From Lachnoclostridium phytofermentans (lineage in GTDB: Bacteria; Bacillota; Clostridia; Lachnospirales; Lachnospiraceae), in assembly GCA_003526525.1 (NCBI GenBank), contig DPVV01000612.1, positions 1-22,260 of the forward strand: a DNA stretch of 22,260 nucleotides, written 5' to 3'. Positions 14,926 through 22,260 of the stretch are shown here, one piece after another; position 1 is the first letter of the stretch; every line of letters begins with the position of its first letter. A model generated the notes under the pieces. That model saw only the letters and a program-made list of their open reading frames with translations. It did not search any database and was not told the DNA's origin. The translations under genes and the position numbers were made by a program.

Positions 14926-16044
14926 ATGGATGAAACCATGGCAAAATTTCACGACAAGCTGAAAGAATTGTTGGAGTATGCAAAAAAGAAAAAGAATGTA
15001 CTAGAATACGAAGAGATTAATGACTTCTTTTCTGATATGGAGATTGATGCGGACCGTATTGAGAAAATCTATGAGTATTTAGAGGCACATAATATTGATG
15101 TTTTGCGTGCACCAGAATTAGAGGAAGCTGATGAGGTTGATGAAAGCGATTTAGCTTTGATCGAGGCAGAAGAAGAGGAAATATCTAACATTGATCTAAC
15201 TGTACCAGAGGGAATTAGTACGGAAGATCCGGTGCGGATGTATCTAAAGGAAATTGGTAAAGTACCGCTTTTAAGTGCAGATGAAGAAATAGGTCTTGCA
15301 CAACGTATGGAGCAAGGTGATAAAAATGCAAGGAAAAGACTTGCAGAAGCGAATTTAAGACTGGTAGTTAGCATAGCAAAACGCTATGTTGGCCGTGGCA
15401 TGCAGTTTTTAGATTTGATACAGGAAGGAAATCTTGGATTAATTAAAGCCGTAGAAAAATTCGATTATCGAAAAGGATATAAATTTAGTACGTATGCAAC
15501 CTGGTGGATCCGTCAGGCGATTACAAGAGCGATTGCAGATCAAGCAAGAACGATCCGTATTCCGGTTCATATGGTAGAGACCATAAATAAATTAATCCGT
15601 GTGCAACGCCAGCTATTACAAGAGCTTGGTAGAGAACCATTACCAGAGGAAGTTGCGAAGGAAATGAATATTCCAGTAGAACGTGTGCGTGAAATTCAGA
15701 AAATATCGCAAGAACCAGTTTCTCTTGAGACTCCAATTGGTGAGGAAGAAGACAGTCACTTGGGTGATTTTATTCAAGATGATAATGTACCGGTTCCTGC
15801 AGAAGCAGCAGCATTCACATTATTAAAAGAACAATTAATGGAGGTACTTGGCACATTAACAGATCGTGAGCAAAAAGTATTACGATTACGTTTTGGGTTA
15901 GATGATGGTCGTGCCAGAACACTGGAAGAAGTAGGAAAAGAGTTTAATGTAACGAGAGAGCGAATCCGTCAAATTGAAGCAAAGGCACTTCGCAAATTAA
16001 GACATCCAAGTCGTTCTCGCAAGTTAAAGGATTATTTAGAGTAA
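14926..16044 (+). CDS. rpoD: RNA polymerase primary sigma factor SigA/RpoD
   Basis: Housekeeping sigma-70 factor of 372 residues, essentially the length of Bacillus SigA. A short region 1.1 (1-~85) is followed by the acidic stretch EAEEEEIS. Region 1.2 starts at [11 protein letters not shown] (101-111), and regions 2.1-2.4 run ~137-212 with [20 protein letters not shown] for promoter melting and -10 recognition. Region 3 spans ~213-285 and region 4.2 is [20 protein letters not shown] (332-351), contacting the -35 box. AAGGAAG precedes the ATG at proper spacing. It directs transcription of most genes in the window. A 9-bp AT-rich hairpin overlaps its stop codon. Confidence 0.98.
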   Translation: MDETMAKFHDKLKELLEYAKKKKNVLEYEEINDFFSDMEIDADRIEKIYEYLEAHNIDVLRAPELEEADEVDESDLALIEAEEEEISNIDLTVPEGISTEDPVRMYLKEIGKVPLLSADEEIGLAQRMEQGDKNARKRLAEANLRLVVSIAKRYVGRGMQFLDLIQEGNLGLIKAVEKFDYRKGYKFSTYATWWIRQAITRAIADQARTIRIPVHMVETINKLIRVQRQLLQELGREPLPEEVAKEMNIPVERVREIQKISQEPVSLETPIGEEEDSHLGDFIQDDNVPVPAEAAAFTLLKEQLMEVLGTLTDREQKVLRLRFGLDDGRARTLEEVGKEFNVTRERIRQIEAKALRKLRHPSRSRKLKDYLE

Positions 16045-16065
16045 TTAATCCATTTAGATTAATTA
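16042..16065 (+). other. Small AT-rich hairpin at the rpoD stop
   Basis: TAATTAATC at 16042-16050 and GATTAATTA at 16057-16065 form a perfect 9-bp stem with a 6-nt loop that includes the rpoD stop codon. It is too AT-rich and lacks a T-run for a normal terminator; it may mark mRNA processing or stability between rpoD and trmK. Confidence 0.4.
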
Positions 16066-16097
16066 ATATCGTACCAGAGGAAGGAAACTAGTTTTAC

Positions 16098-16973
16098 ATG
16101 AACTTATCAAAACGATTACGAATGGTGGCTGATTGTGTCACAAAAGGAAATGTGGTTGCAGATGTAGGCTGTGATCACGCCTACATTTCCATATATCTTG
16201 TAGAAGGAAAGATTGCACCTAAAACGATAGCTCTTGATGTAAATGAGGGTCCGCTGTTGCGGGCGCAGGAAAACATCATAAGCTACGGGATGGGGAATCT
16301 GATAACGACAAGGTTATCCGATGGACTTCATATGTTAGAACCAAATGAGGTGGATTCGATTGTCATCGCTGGCATGGGGGGACCCCTAATGATTAAAATA
16401 TTAGAAGAAGGCAGCGAGTGCGTCAAGGCGGCAAAAGAGTTAATCTTACAGCCACAATCTGAAATCTGGCGGGTACGAGAGTATCTACATAATCTGAACT
16501 TCGAAATTACTAAAGAGGATATGTGTATTGACGAAGGTAAGTATTATACGGTACTTTACGCGCAGCCCCAATTTTTACGGGGCTGTGTTGCATTGCCTCA
16601 ATCTTTAGGTGGCGGTGCTGCAATGTCTCAATCTTTAGGGGGCTGTTCTGCATTGTCTCAATCTATAGGTGGCGGTGCTGTATTGTCTCATGAAAAAAGG
16701 GATAGTGCTACATTACCCCGAGAAGAGGGTAGTTTTCGTGAAGAGAGGGAAGTCACGAAGGAAACCAAAGAGTTATATAATAGGTATGGGAGATATCTCT
16801 TAGAAAATAAACATCCGATATTGAAGCAATTTCTTGAGAAAGAGAGGACAAAAGCATATCAAATAAAAGAGAATTTAGAAAGCAATAGTACTCCTAAAAA
16901 TCGAGAGAGATATGCAGAGCTTTTAAAGGAAATTGAAATGTTAGAGGATGCATTGCAATACTATAGATCTTAG
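16098..16973 (+). CDS. trmK: tRNA (adenine(22)-N1)-methyltransferase TrmK with decapeptide-repeat insertion
   Basis: SAM-dependent methyltransferase that makes m1A at position 22 of certain tRNAs. Residues 1-~155 form the Rossmann domain: MNLSKRLRMVADCV start, SAM motif VADVGCDHAYISIYL (20-34), acidic ligand region ALDVNEGPL (45-53), IAGMGGPLM (90-98) and LQPQSEIWRVREYL (117-130), all family signatures. Residues ~215-291 form the helical, probably coiled-coil C-terminus ending in EIEMLEDALQYY. Between them residues 157-206 are an insertion of four to five ten-residue repeats of the type SQSLGGGAAL, making the protein 291 residues against roughly 230-240 in relatives such as B. subtilis YqfN. 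The start has GAGGAAGG about 13 bases upstream, a somewhat long spacing. It follows rpoD as in many Firmicutes; the usual Nif3-like neighbour is absent. Confidence 0.92.
   Translation: MNLSKRLRMVADCVTKGNVVADVGCDHAYISIYLVEGKIAPKTIALDVNEGPLLRAQENIISYGMGNLITTRLSDGLHMLEPNEVDSIVIAGMGGPLMIKILEEGSECVKAAKELILQPQSEIWRVREYLHNLNFEITKEDMCIDEGKYYTVLYAQPQFLRGCVALPQSLGGGAAMSQSLGGCSALSQSIGGGAVLSHEKRDSATLPREEGSFREEREVTKETKELYNRYGRYLLENKHPILKQFLEKERTKAYQIKENLESNSTPKNRERYAELLKEIEMLEDALQYYRS
16566..16685 (+). repeat. In-frame 30-bp minisatellite within trmK
   Basis: Four consecutive 30-bp units (16566-16595, 16596-16625, 16626-16655, 16656-16685) of the type TCTCAATCTTTAGGGGGC followed by TGTTCTGCATTG, encoding PQFLRGCVAL, PQSLGGGAAM, SQSLGGCSAL and SQSIGGGAVL. 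A decayed fifth unit (SHEKRDSATL) ends at 16715. The first and last units are the most diverged, as expected if the array grew from its centre. The length keeps the reading frame. Confidence 0.93.
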
Positions 16974-16990
16974 AGGGGACTAGAAGTGAT

Positions 16991-17010
16991 TTGTCTTGCG
17001 AGCAAGACAA
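16991..17010 (+). other. 9-bp hairpin in front of the nucleoside kinase
   Basis: TTGTCTTGC-GA-GCAAGACAA is a perfect 20-base palindrome between a possible GTG start (16986, with GAGGGG at 16973-16978) and the preferred ATG start (17034, with GAGG at 17020-17023). As RNA it could influence which start is used. Without a T-run it is not a terminator. Confidence 0.5.
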
Positions 17011-17033
17011 AACAGAAAAGAGGTAATAAGTAT

Positions 17034-18695
17034 ATGGGAATGTTTAAAGTAACGATTGATGGCGTAACAAAGGAATATAAACAGGGTACGACTTATCTGG
17101 AAATCAGTAAGGAATATCAGTCTCAGTTTAAGCATGAGATAATACTTGTTTTAATGAACGGAAGATTACGTGAGCTTTTTAAAACATTAAAGCAGGACTG
17201 TACGATTGAGTTTGTTACAATCTCTGATGATGCTGGTCGTAAAACTTATGCCAGAGGGCTTATTTTTGTAATGATACGAGCTATTTATCGTGTATTAGGT
17301 CATGAAAATATTGATAAGGTAAGGGTGGAACACTCGATTGGTTCAGGCTTGTATTGCGAATTAGACGGAAAAGTTAAAGTAGATGCTACATTAATGGATA
17401 AGGTTAAGAAAGAGATGCAATCCATTATTCAGCGAGACATACCATTTATGAAACGTTCCATAGCTACTGCGGAGGCAGCAGAATTATTCCATAAGTATCA
17501 GATGTATGATAAGGAAAAACTATTTCGCTACCGCCGTGTATCCAGTGCAAATCTCTATAATTTAGATGGATTTGAGGATTATTATTATGGTTATATGCCT
17601 GCAAGCACAGGAATCTTAAAGTATTTTGATATATTTCCATACGAAGATGGATTTATCTTGATGCTACCAACGAAGGAAGAACCAGAAACAGTTCCAGAGT
17701 TTAAACCAAGAAAGAATCTATTTGAAACACTTCAGCAGGCCAATCAATGGGGAAGAACCATGGAGATTTCTACGGTTGGCTCCTTGAATGATGAGATAAC
17801 GAAAGGGAATATGAATGACATCATTCTGATTCAGGAAGCATTACAGGAGAAGAGAATAGCAGAGATAGCAGAAAAGATTAAGAGTGCAGGGAATAAGAAG
17901 TTTATCATGATTGCTGGACCGTCCTCTTCTGGCAAGACCACATTTTCTCATCGTTTGTCAATTCAGTTACGTACCCTTGGATATAAGCCACACCCGATTG
18001 CCATCGATGATTACTTTGTGAATCGAGAAGATACTCCAAAAGATGAATTTGGAAACTTCAATTTTGAATCGATTTATGCAATCGATATTGAACAATTTAA
18101 TAAGGATATGACTGCATTATTAAATGGTGAAACGGTAGAACTTCCAAACTTTAATTTTAAATCTGGATTACGTGAATATAAAGGAAACTACAAGAAACTA
18201 GGACCAGAAGATATTCTTGTTATTGAAGGAATCCATGGATTAAATGATGAGCTATCTTATTCTCTTCCAAAAGAGAGTAGATTTAAAATCTATATTAGTG
18301 CCTTAACTCAGCTAAATATTGATGAACATAACCGTATTCCGACAACCGATGGAAGATTAATTCGCCGTATGGTAAGGGATGCAAGAACGAGGGGAACCTC
18401 CGCCCGTGAGACGATTGCGATGTGGCCATCGGTGCGCCGAGGAGAAGAGGAAAATATCTTCCCGTTTCAAGAAGAAGCGGATTGTATGTTTAATTCCGCT
18501 CTTATATATGAATTGTCTGTTCTAAAGCAATATGCAGAGCCAGCTTTGTTTGGAATTGATAAAGATTGTAAAGAATATATAGAAGCAAAACGATTATTAA
18601 AATTTTTAGACTATTTTCTTGGAGTTAGCTCAGAAGATATTCCTAAGAATTCGATTATTCGTGAGTTTATTGGTGGAAGCTGCTTTAAAGTTTGA
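17034..18695 (+). CDS. Nucleoside (uridine-like) kinase with N-terminal TGS-type domain
   Basis: A 553-residue fusion typical of clostridia. Residues ~1-60 resemble a TGS domain (FKVTIDGVTKEYKQGTTYLE), the middle ~60-280 resembles the second additional domain of threonyl-tRNA synthetase (including the late LPTKEEPETVPEFKP stretch), and the C-terminal half is a uridine kinase/phosphoribulokinase-type P-loop domain with GPSSSGKTT at 295-303 and AIDDYFVNREDTPKDE downstream. It probably phosphorylates uridine, cytidine or a related nucleoside with NTP; the role of the ThrRS-like part is unknown. Two starts are possible: GTG 16986 with GAGGGG, adding 16 residues (MICLASKTKQKRGNKY), and ATG 17034 with AAAGAGG. 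The latter begins just before the conserved domain and is preferred. It lies directly after trmK and upstream of the RNase P RNA gene. Confidence 0.88.
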   Translation: MGMFKVTIDGVTKEYKQGTTYLEISKEYQSQFKHEIILVLMNGRLRELFKTLKQDCTIEFVTISDDAGRKTYARGLIFVMIRAIYRVLGHENIDKVRVEHSIGSGLYCELDGKVKVDATLMDKVKKEMQSIIQRDIPFMKRSIATAEAAELFHKYQMYDKEKLFRYRRVSSANLYNLDGFEDYYYGYMPASTGILKYFDIFPYEDGFILMLPTKEEPETVPEFKPRKNLFETLQQANQWGRTMEISTVGSLNDEITKGNMNDIILIQEALQEKRIAEIAEKIKSAGNKKFIMIAGPSSSGKTTFSHRLSIQLRTLGYKPHPIAIDDYFVNREDTPKDEFGNFNFESIYAIDIEQFNKDMTALLNGETVELPNFNFKSGLREYKGNYKKLGPEDILVIEGIHGLNDELSYSLPKESRFKIYISALTQLNIDEHNRIPTTDGRLIRRMVRDARTRGTSARETIAMWPSVRRGEEENIFPFQEEADCMFNSALIYELSVLKQYAEPALFGIDKDCKEYIEAKRLLKFLDYFLGVSSEDIPKNSIIREFIGGSCFKV

Positions 18696-18726
18696 TATCT
18701 TCTTTAGTACTGGAAAGATAAACTTC

Positions 18727-18755
18727 TTTACAAATGAAATGATTCATGTTAGCAT
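18727..18755 (+). promoter_or_regulatory. Promoter of the RNase P RNA gene
   Basis: TTTACA at 18727-18732, a 17-bp spacer, and TAGCAT at 18750-18755 preceded by TG at 18747-18748 (extended -10). Transcription would start at about 18761-18763, exactly where the P1 helix of the RNA begins; this agreement is the main support. Confidence 0.55.
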
Positions 18756-18760
18756 ACTAA

Positions 18761-19160
18761 GGTTGAGTAGTACAGATGATCGCGCCGATTTTAATCGGTG
18801 AGGAAAGTCCGGGCTTCATAGGGCAGGGTGCCGGATAACGTCCGGTGGAGGCGACTCTAAGGCCAGTGCAACAGAAAATAAACCGCCTAACCGAAGGTTA
18901 GATAATAACACGAAGGTTAGGTAAGGGTGGAATGGCGGTGTAAGAGACCACCGCTTCTCTGGTAACAGAGAAGGCTGTGTAAACCCCACTTGAAGCAAGA
19001 CCAAACAAGTACCTTATGGTATGAGAGCGATACGGCTGCCCGTCGTGCTCTTAGGTAGGTCGCGTTTTGTTCGGTAACGGGCAAATGAGCTGTATGGTAA
19101 CATACAGTCAAGATAGATGATCATCAAATACAGAACCCGGCTTATAGTACTACTCAATTT
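18761..19160 (+). ncRNA. rnpB: RNase P RNA
   Basis: Catalytic RNA of RNase P, which matures the 5' ends of tRNAs with the RnpA protein. The universally conserved segment GAGGAAAGTCCGGGC lies at about 18800-18814 and its P4 partner ACAGAACCCGGCTTAT at about 19130-19145. Other conserved pieces include GAGAGCGATACGG and AGATAGATGATCATC. The ends are fixed by a perfect 11-bp P1 helix, TTGAGTAGTAC at 18763-18773 with GTACTACTCAA at 19148-19158. The length of ~398 nt fits a bacterial RNA, probably of the ancestral A type. Short open frames on either strand here are artefacts. Confidence 0.97.
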
Positions 19161-19205
19161 CAATAAAAACTTAAGATGAGCCAGTAAAATTCTGACTTGT
19201 CATTT

Positions 19206-19262
19206 ATGAGACTGGTTCCGGTCCGGCATTATGCAGAACATGGAGACAGTCTTATTTTTATT
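19206..19262 (+). terminator. Probable terminator downstream of rnpB
   Basis: Imperfect stem of 14 positions, 19206-19219 (ATGAGACTGGTTCC) with 19242-19255 (GGAGACAGTCTTAT), having two G-U pairs and one mismatch, followed by the T-rich tail TTTTTATTTAT. It lies ~46 bases after the mature end of RNase P RNA, so it would release a short precursor tail. No gene is seen in the surrounding spacer 19161-19483. Confidence 0.5.
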
Positions 19263-19366
19263 TATAGAAACAGCATTAGGAAATACAGGAATAAGCTGGA
19301 TTCCCTTAGAAATAAGTATAAGAAATACTAGGGTTTTGTAAGAAAAAAGTAAAGATTTTGGGACTA

Positions 19367-19375
19367 TGGTATGAT
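19367..19375 (+). promoter_or_regulatory. Candidate extended -10 promoter for the two-component operon
   Basis: TGGTATGAT is an extended -10 element (TG-N-TATGAT) with no convincing -35. It lies ~109 bases before the preferred response-regulator start. The leader then contains CTGTCGC at 19436-19442 with GCGACAG at 19460-19466, a 7-bp inverted repeat just before the ribosome binding site GGAGG at 19470-19474. Confidence 0.35.
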
Positions 19376-19483
19376 AAGATAAATCTAGTGAGAAGTTAGT
19401 TTGAAAAGACAAGATTTTTCAAACAAAAATTTGTGCTGTCGCCCAACATTTGCAGAATTGCGACAGAATGGAGGTCGGTAAGA

Positions 19484-20188
19484 ATGGCAGAGGAGATAAA
19501 TATATTAGTTGTTGATGATGATAAAGAGATAGCAGAATTAGTTGAAATCCATATGGTTAGTGATGGATATCAGGTTTTTAAAGCATACAATGCCATGGAA
19601 GGACTCGACATCCTCCAGAAAGAGAATATTAAGCTTGTTATACTGGATATTATGATGCCAGGTATTGATGGACTGAGTATGTGCAAAAAGATCAGAGAAA
19701 CCAGTACTGTGCCAATCATTATGTTAAGTGCAAAGTCAGCAGACATTGATAAAATTATAGGTCTTAGCACAGGTGCCGATGATTATGTGATTAAACCATT
19801 TAATCCACTAGAATTAATGGCACGAGTTAAGTCACAGCTAAGACGTTTTACAAAGTTTAATCCTAGTACCTATGAGGACAAAAATGAGAAAGAAATTAGT
19901 GTGACTCATTTGGTAATTAATAAAGAAACCCATGTTGTTATGGCATATGGAAAAGATGTGAGGTTGACGCCAATAGAGTTTGATATTTTATATTTATTGG
20001 CCTCTAATGCAGGAAGAGTATTCAGTACGGATGAAATATTTGAGCGCGTATGGAACGAAAAGATGTACGAAGCAAATAATACGGTTATGGTACATATCCG
20101 AAGACTTAGAGAGAAAATCGAAATGGACTCAAGGAACGCAGAAATCATTAAGACCGTATGGGGTGTTGGATACAAGATTGAGAAGTGA
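19484..20188 (+). CDS. OmpR/PhoB-class response regulator (VanR-like)
   Basis: A 234-residue two-domain transcription regulator. The receiver domain (1-~120) shows the acidic pair Asp11/Asp12 in VVDDDKE, the phospho-acceptor Asp55 in LVILDIMMPG, Ser82 in MLSAKS and Lys104 in YVIKPFNP. The C-terminal winged-helix domain (~135-234) contains LTPIEFDILYLLASNAGRVF and the recognition helix region NNTVMVHIRRLREKI, ending VWGVGYKIEK. A GTG at 19433 would add 17 residues, but GGAGG at 19470-19474 serves the ATG at 19484. It partners with the sensor kinase gene starting 8 bp after its stop. The overall look is VanR-type, but there are no van resistance genes here, so the stimulus is unknown. Confidence 0.95.
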   Translation: MAEEINILVVDDDKEIAELVEIHMVSDGYQVFKAYNAMEGLDILQKENIKLVILDIMMPGIDGLSMCKKIRETSTVPIIMLSAKSADIDKIIGLSTGADDYVIKPFNPLELMARVKSQLRRFTKFNPSTYEDKNEKEISVTHLVINKETHVVMAYGKDVRLTPIEFDILYLLASNAGRVFSTDEIFERVWNEKMYEANNTVMVHIRRLREKIEMDSRNAEIIKTVWGVGYKIEK

Positions 20189-20196
20189 GGATAACG

Positions 20197-21426
20197 ATGG
20201 AAGAAAAATTTATTCATAGTTTTCGGTACCGAAACTTATGGTACAGTATCCTAAGTGCTATCTTAGCCTTACTTACCGTACTGTTTTTTCTCGGAGTAGT
20301 TAACTTTATCTCTTACACTTTGCTATCCAATCAGGAAGTAAAACAAACGCTTGAAACGTCGGCATCGGATTATATAACTCAAAACTCAAATAGTATCAAT
20401 AATTCGGTAAAAGAAGACATTTACCGAGAATCCATGAATTCGAAAAACGTACAATCAGACGCAAAACCATTAAAAAGCAGTCAAAGCAATGACAAGTATG
20501 ATCCAGTCATCATTTTTATCGCTTTATTCATTGGTTTTGCATCTTTTATTACTTATTTCTTGATTTTTACTAAGAGGATGAGTAGTTATCTAAAAGAAAT
20601 ATCAAAAGGTATTGATGAATTATCGATTGGTAATTTTGATGTGAGAATACCACTTCGCAATGACGACGAGTTTACAAGAATAGCTCAGAATCTTAATCGT
20701 ATGGCAGTGGAAATAAAAGCGATTATGGAAGAAGAGCGTAGCACGGAAAATAAGAAAAATGAGTTAATTACAAATGTTGCTCATGATTTACGAACACCGT
20801 TAACTTCAATTATTGGTTATTTAGATTTGGTATCAAAAAAAGACCTTCCTGCGGAAATAAAGGATAAGTATATCGGTATTGCCTTCAATAAATCAATTCG
20901 ATTGGAAAAGTTGATTGAGGATCTATTTTCCTATACCAAGTTTGAATTTGGAGAAGTTAAATTTAACAAAGTAGAAGTTGATATCGTTAAGATGCTCTAT
21001 CAATTATTGGATGAGTTTTATCCAAGTTTTAAGGAAAATGGCTTAGAATACAGCTTTGATGTGACAGTGCCTTCTGCGATTGTAGGTGCTGACGGAGATT
21101 ATTTGGCTAGAGCATTTGCTAATTTAATAGGAAATGCAATAAAATACGGCGCAGATGGTAAGAATGTAAATCTGCGGTTAGACGTAAAAGATAAGGAAGT
21201 AATTGTAACAATCACAAATTATGGCGAGGTTATACCAAAGAAAGATATTGCGCATATTTTTGAGAAATTCTATCGCGTTGAATATTCTAGAAATGAAGAG
21301 CACGGCGGGACAGGTCTTGGTCTTGCTATTGCAAGAAATATTTTTGAGTTGCACGGTGGTCAAGTGACGGCTCGAAGTGGTCTTAATGGAACGGTTTTTG
21401 AGGTGGTATTACCAATCGGTATATAA
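20197..21426 (+). CDS. Membrane sensor histidine kinase with HAMP domain (VanS-like)
   Basis: Sensor kinase of 409 residues. Two membrane helices (~17-43 and ~103-124) flank a short extracellular loop of ~60 residues rich in Asn, Ser, Gln and Lys. HAMP follows at ~126-178 (ELSIGNFDVRIPLRNDDEF), then the dimerisation and phosphotransfer helix with His196 in NVAHDLRTPLTSIIGYLDLV, and the ATPase domain with N-box NLIGNAIKYG and G-box HGGTGLGLAIARNIF. The usual DxG motif reads NYG (ITNYGEVIPKKD), a variation common in VanS-type kinases and not a sign of inactivity. ATG 20197 with GAGG at 20187-20190 is chosen over the GTG 20185. It is co-transcribed with the response regulator gene and followed after 16 bp by an exported-protein gene. 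Confidence 0.94.
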   Translation: MEEKFIHSFRYRNLWYSILSAILALLTVLFFLGVVNFISYTLLSNQEVKQTLETSASDYITQNSNSINNSVKEDIYRESMNSKNVQSDAKPLKSSQSNDKYDPVIIFIALFIGFASFITYFLIFTKRMSSYLKEISKGIDELSIGNFDVRIPLRNDDEFTRIAQNLNRMAVEIKAIMEEERSTENKKNELITNVAHDLRTPLTSIIGYLDLVSKKDLPAEIKDKYIGIAFNKSIRLEKLIEDLFSYTKFEFGEVKFNKVEVDIVKMLYQLLDEFYPSFKENGLEYSFDVTVPSAIVGADGDYLARAFANLIGNAIKYGADGKNVNLRLDVKDKEVIVTITNYGEVIPKKDIAHIFEKFYRVEYSRNEEHGGTGLGLAIARNIFELHGGQVTARSGLNGTVFEVVLPIGI

Positions 21427-21442
21427 GGAAAGGAGGAGCTCC

Positions 21443-22260
21443 ATGAAGCATAAACGTGTACTTTGTTTACTGCAAGAAAAATCATCTCTGGCAATGATAT
21501 TTCTTATAATGATATCATTGACTGCTATCATGTTATTACCATGTAAAGTGGTTGATGCATCTGTAGCAAGGGCTCCGCAAGTGAATGTAGGAAATACCGA
21601 TCAAAGTGAGAAACCGATCATTTTAACGAATGACCGTGTTGTAGTGACGTTACAATATGGGTTTGAACAACAAGCCAGATATGGTCGAACCATGCAGTTA
21701 ACTGCAAAAATCTATAATAAAGGCGAAAGTTTTACTGGTGAAATAGCTACTACTTTAATGAATGAAGAACAAGATAACATTCGTTATGCAACAACAGCTT
21801 CGATTGTAGGATTAGAAAAAAATGTCGTAACATTAAATATTCCTATGAACAGAGCTAGTAAAGGCATCAAATTTGAGATTCTATCTTCTAGTAATGATAC
21901 AATTGTAGAAGAGGTCATTCCTCTTAATGTCGTTAACTTGGGAACCTATTATTACGTGGGTATTTTAAGTGATATGTCGACTCCGCTGTCATATTTTGAG
22001 TATTTTGGAAATAAGTGCGTTAGCTTGGATAAAAGTAATTTCCCAAGTGACTATCTTGGGCTTGATATTCTTGATGTATTGGTGATTGAAAATTTTAAGA
22101 TATCTAGTCTAACCTTGGAGCAGCAACAAGCAATCCTAGGATTTGTGAAACGTGGCGGTACGCTGGTTCTTGGAAGTGAGGCTTACTACGAGGATGGAAT
22201 ATCTGCAATTCATTGGCTTAGTAATCAAAATATAATAAGTCTTGATAAAACTTCCGACGG
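21443..22260 (+). CDS. Exported protein of unknown function, 3'-truncated by window edge
   Basis: An open frame of 272 complete codons without a stop, running off the window. A strong AAGGAGGAG precedes the ATG. The N-terminus is a signal peptide or membrane anchor: basic MKHKR, hydrophobic segment ~15-33, possible cleavage after VDA or SVA (~39-42). Residues ~50-160 look like a beta-rich extracellular domain. From ~170 there is an alpha/beta pattern (YYYVGILSD, LDILDVLVIENF, EQQQAILGFVKRGGTLVLGS) resembling the class-I glutamine-amidotransferase-like fold found in several membrane-associated Firmicutes proteins; catalytic residues cannot be judged because the C-terminus is missing. It is 16 bp after the sensor kinase gene, so it may belong to the signal-sensing system or its response. 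Function not recognised. Confidence 0.8.
   Translation, partial: MKHKRVLCLLQEKSSLAMIFLIMISLTAIMLLPCKVVDASVARAPQVNVGNTDQSEKPIILTNDRVVVTLQYGFEQQARYGRTMQLTAKIYNKGESFTGEIATTLMNEEQDNIRYATTASIVGLEKNVVTLNIPMNRASKGIKFEILSSSNDTIVEEVIPLNVVNLGTYYYVGILSDMSTPLSYFEYFGNKCVSLDKSNFPSDYLGLDILDVLVIENFKISSLTLEQQQAILGFVKRGGTLVLGSEAYYEDGISAIHWLSNQNIISLDKTSD

Noticed and set aside
15069..15374. Antisense 101-codon open frame within rpoD
   Set aside because: Low-complexity Ser/Leu-rich translation, no ribosome binding site, and the plus strand encodes highly conserved sigma-factor regions.
18619..18801. 60-codon plus-strand frame overlapping the nucleoside kinase end
   Set aside because: It overlaps the kinase gene in another frame and runs into the RNase P RNA promoter and 5' end; no protein features are seen.
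18816..19111. Minus-strand open frames of 62 and 64 codons
   Set aside because: They lie inside the RNase P RNA gene, whose conserved sequence and P1 pairing explain the region fully.
21385..21426. Sensor kinase judged inactive because the DxG box is replaced by NYG
   Set aside because: The N-box, glycine-rich G-box and phospho-acceptor His196 are intact, and VanS-type kinases commonly carry Asn at this place.

Overview
The window is low-GC Gram-positive DNA. It has A/T-rich codon use, strong AGGAGG-type ribosome binding sites, a VanR/VanS-like two-component pair, a dgt-dnaG-rpoD-trmK housekeeping block and a ~398-nt RNase P RNA. With the many plant-polysaccharide genes this suggests a clostridial, probably Lachnospiraceae, fibre degrader of the Lachnoclostridium (Clostridium) phytofermentans type. 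The genus is an inference from gene content and protein style.

Positions 1-11150 form a carbohydrate-utilisation region. A 5'-truncated GH105 unsaturated-uronyl hydrolase gene and an AraC regulator run rightward into a convergent second AraC gene. The second AraC gene diverges from an MFS transporter gene. A second, complete GH105 gene follows, then a sugar ABC importer (lipoprotein binding protein and two permeases, no ATPase), a 555-residue predicted (alpha/alpha)-toroid enzyme of uncertain activity, and a ROK-family sugar kinase. The likely logic is uptake of uronate-capped oligosaccharides (pectin/rhamnogalacturonan or a related acidic glycan), cytoplasmic removal of the unsaturated uronic acid, further cleavage, and phosphorylation of a released hexose. 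A 111-bp structured element with 17-bp inverted arms lies between the binding-protein and first permease genes. A strong bidirectional terminator follows the ROK gene.

Positions 11151-16985 hold the macromolecular-synthesis block: dgt (dNTPase-like), dnaG (primase), rpoD/sigA (main sigma factor) and trmK (tRNA m1A22 methyltransferase). Four unrelated short tandem repeats are concentrated here: 16 bp x5, 40 bp x3, ~33 bp x3-4 and an in-frame 30 bp x4 inside trmK.

Positions 16986-22260 hold a TGS-domain/uridine-kinase-like nucleoside kinase, the RNase P RNA gene with a well-placed promoter and closing P1 helix, a gene-free spacer with a terminator-like hairpin, an OmpR-class response regulator, its HAMP-containing sensor kinase, and the start of an exported protein cut by the window edge.

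The least ordinary items are the 111-bp palindromic element (6590-6700), the unassigned 555-residue toroid enzyme, the decapeptide minisatellite inside TrmK, and the clustering of four minisatellites around core replication and transcription genes.
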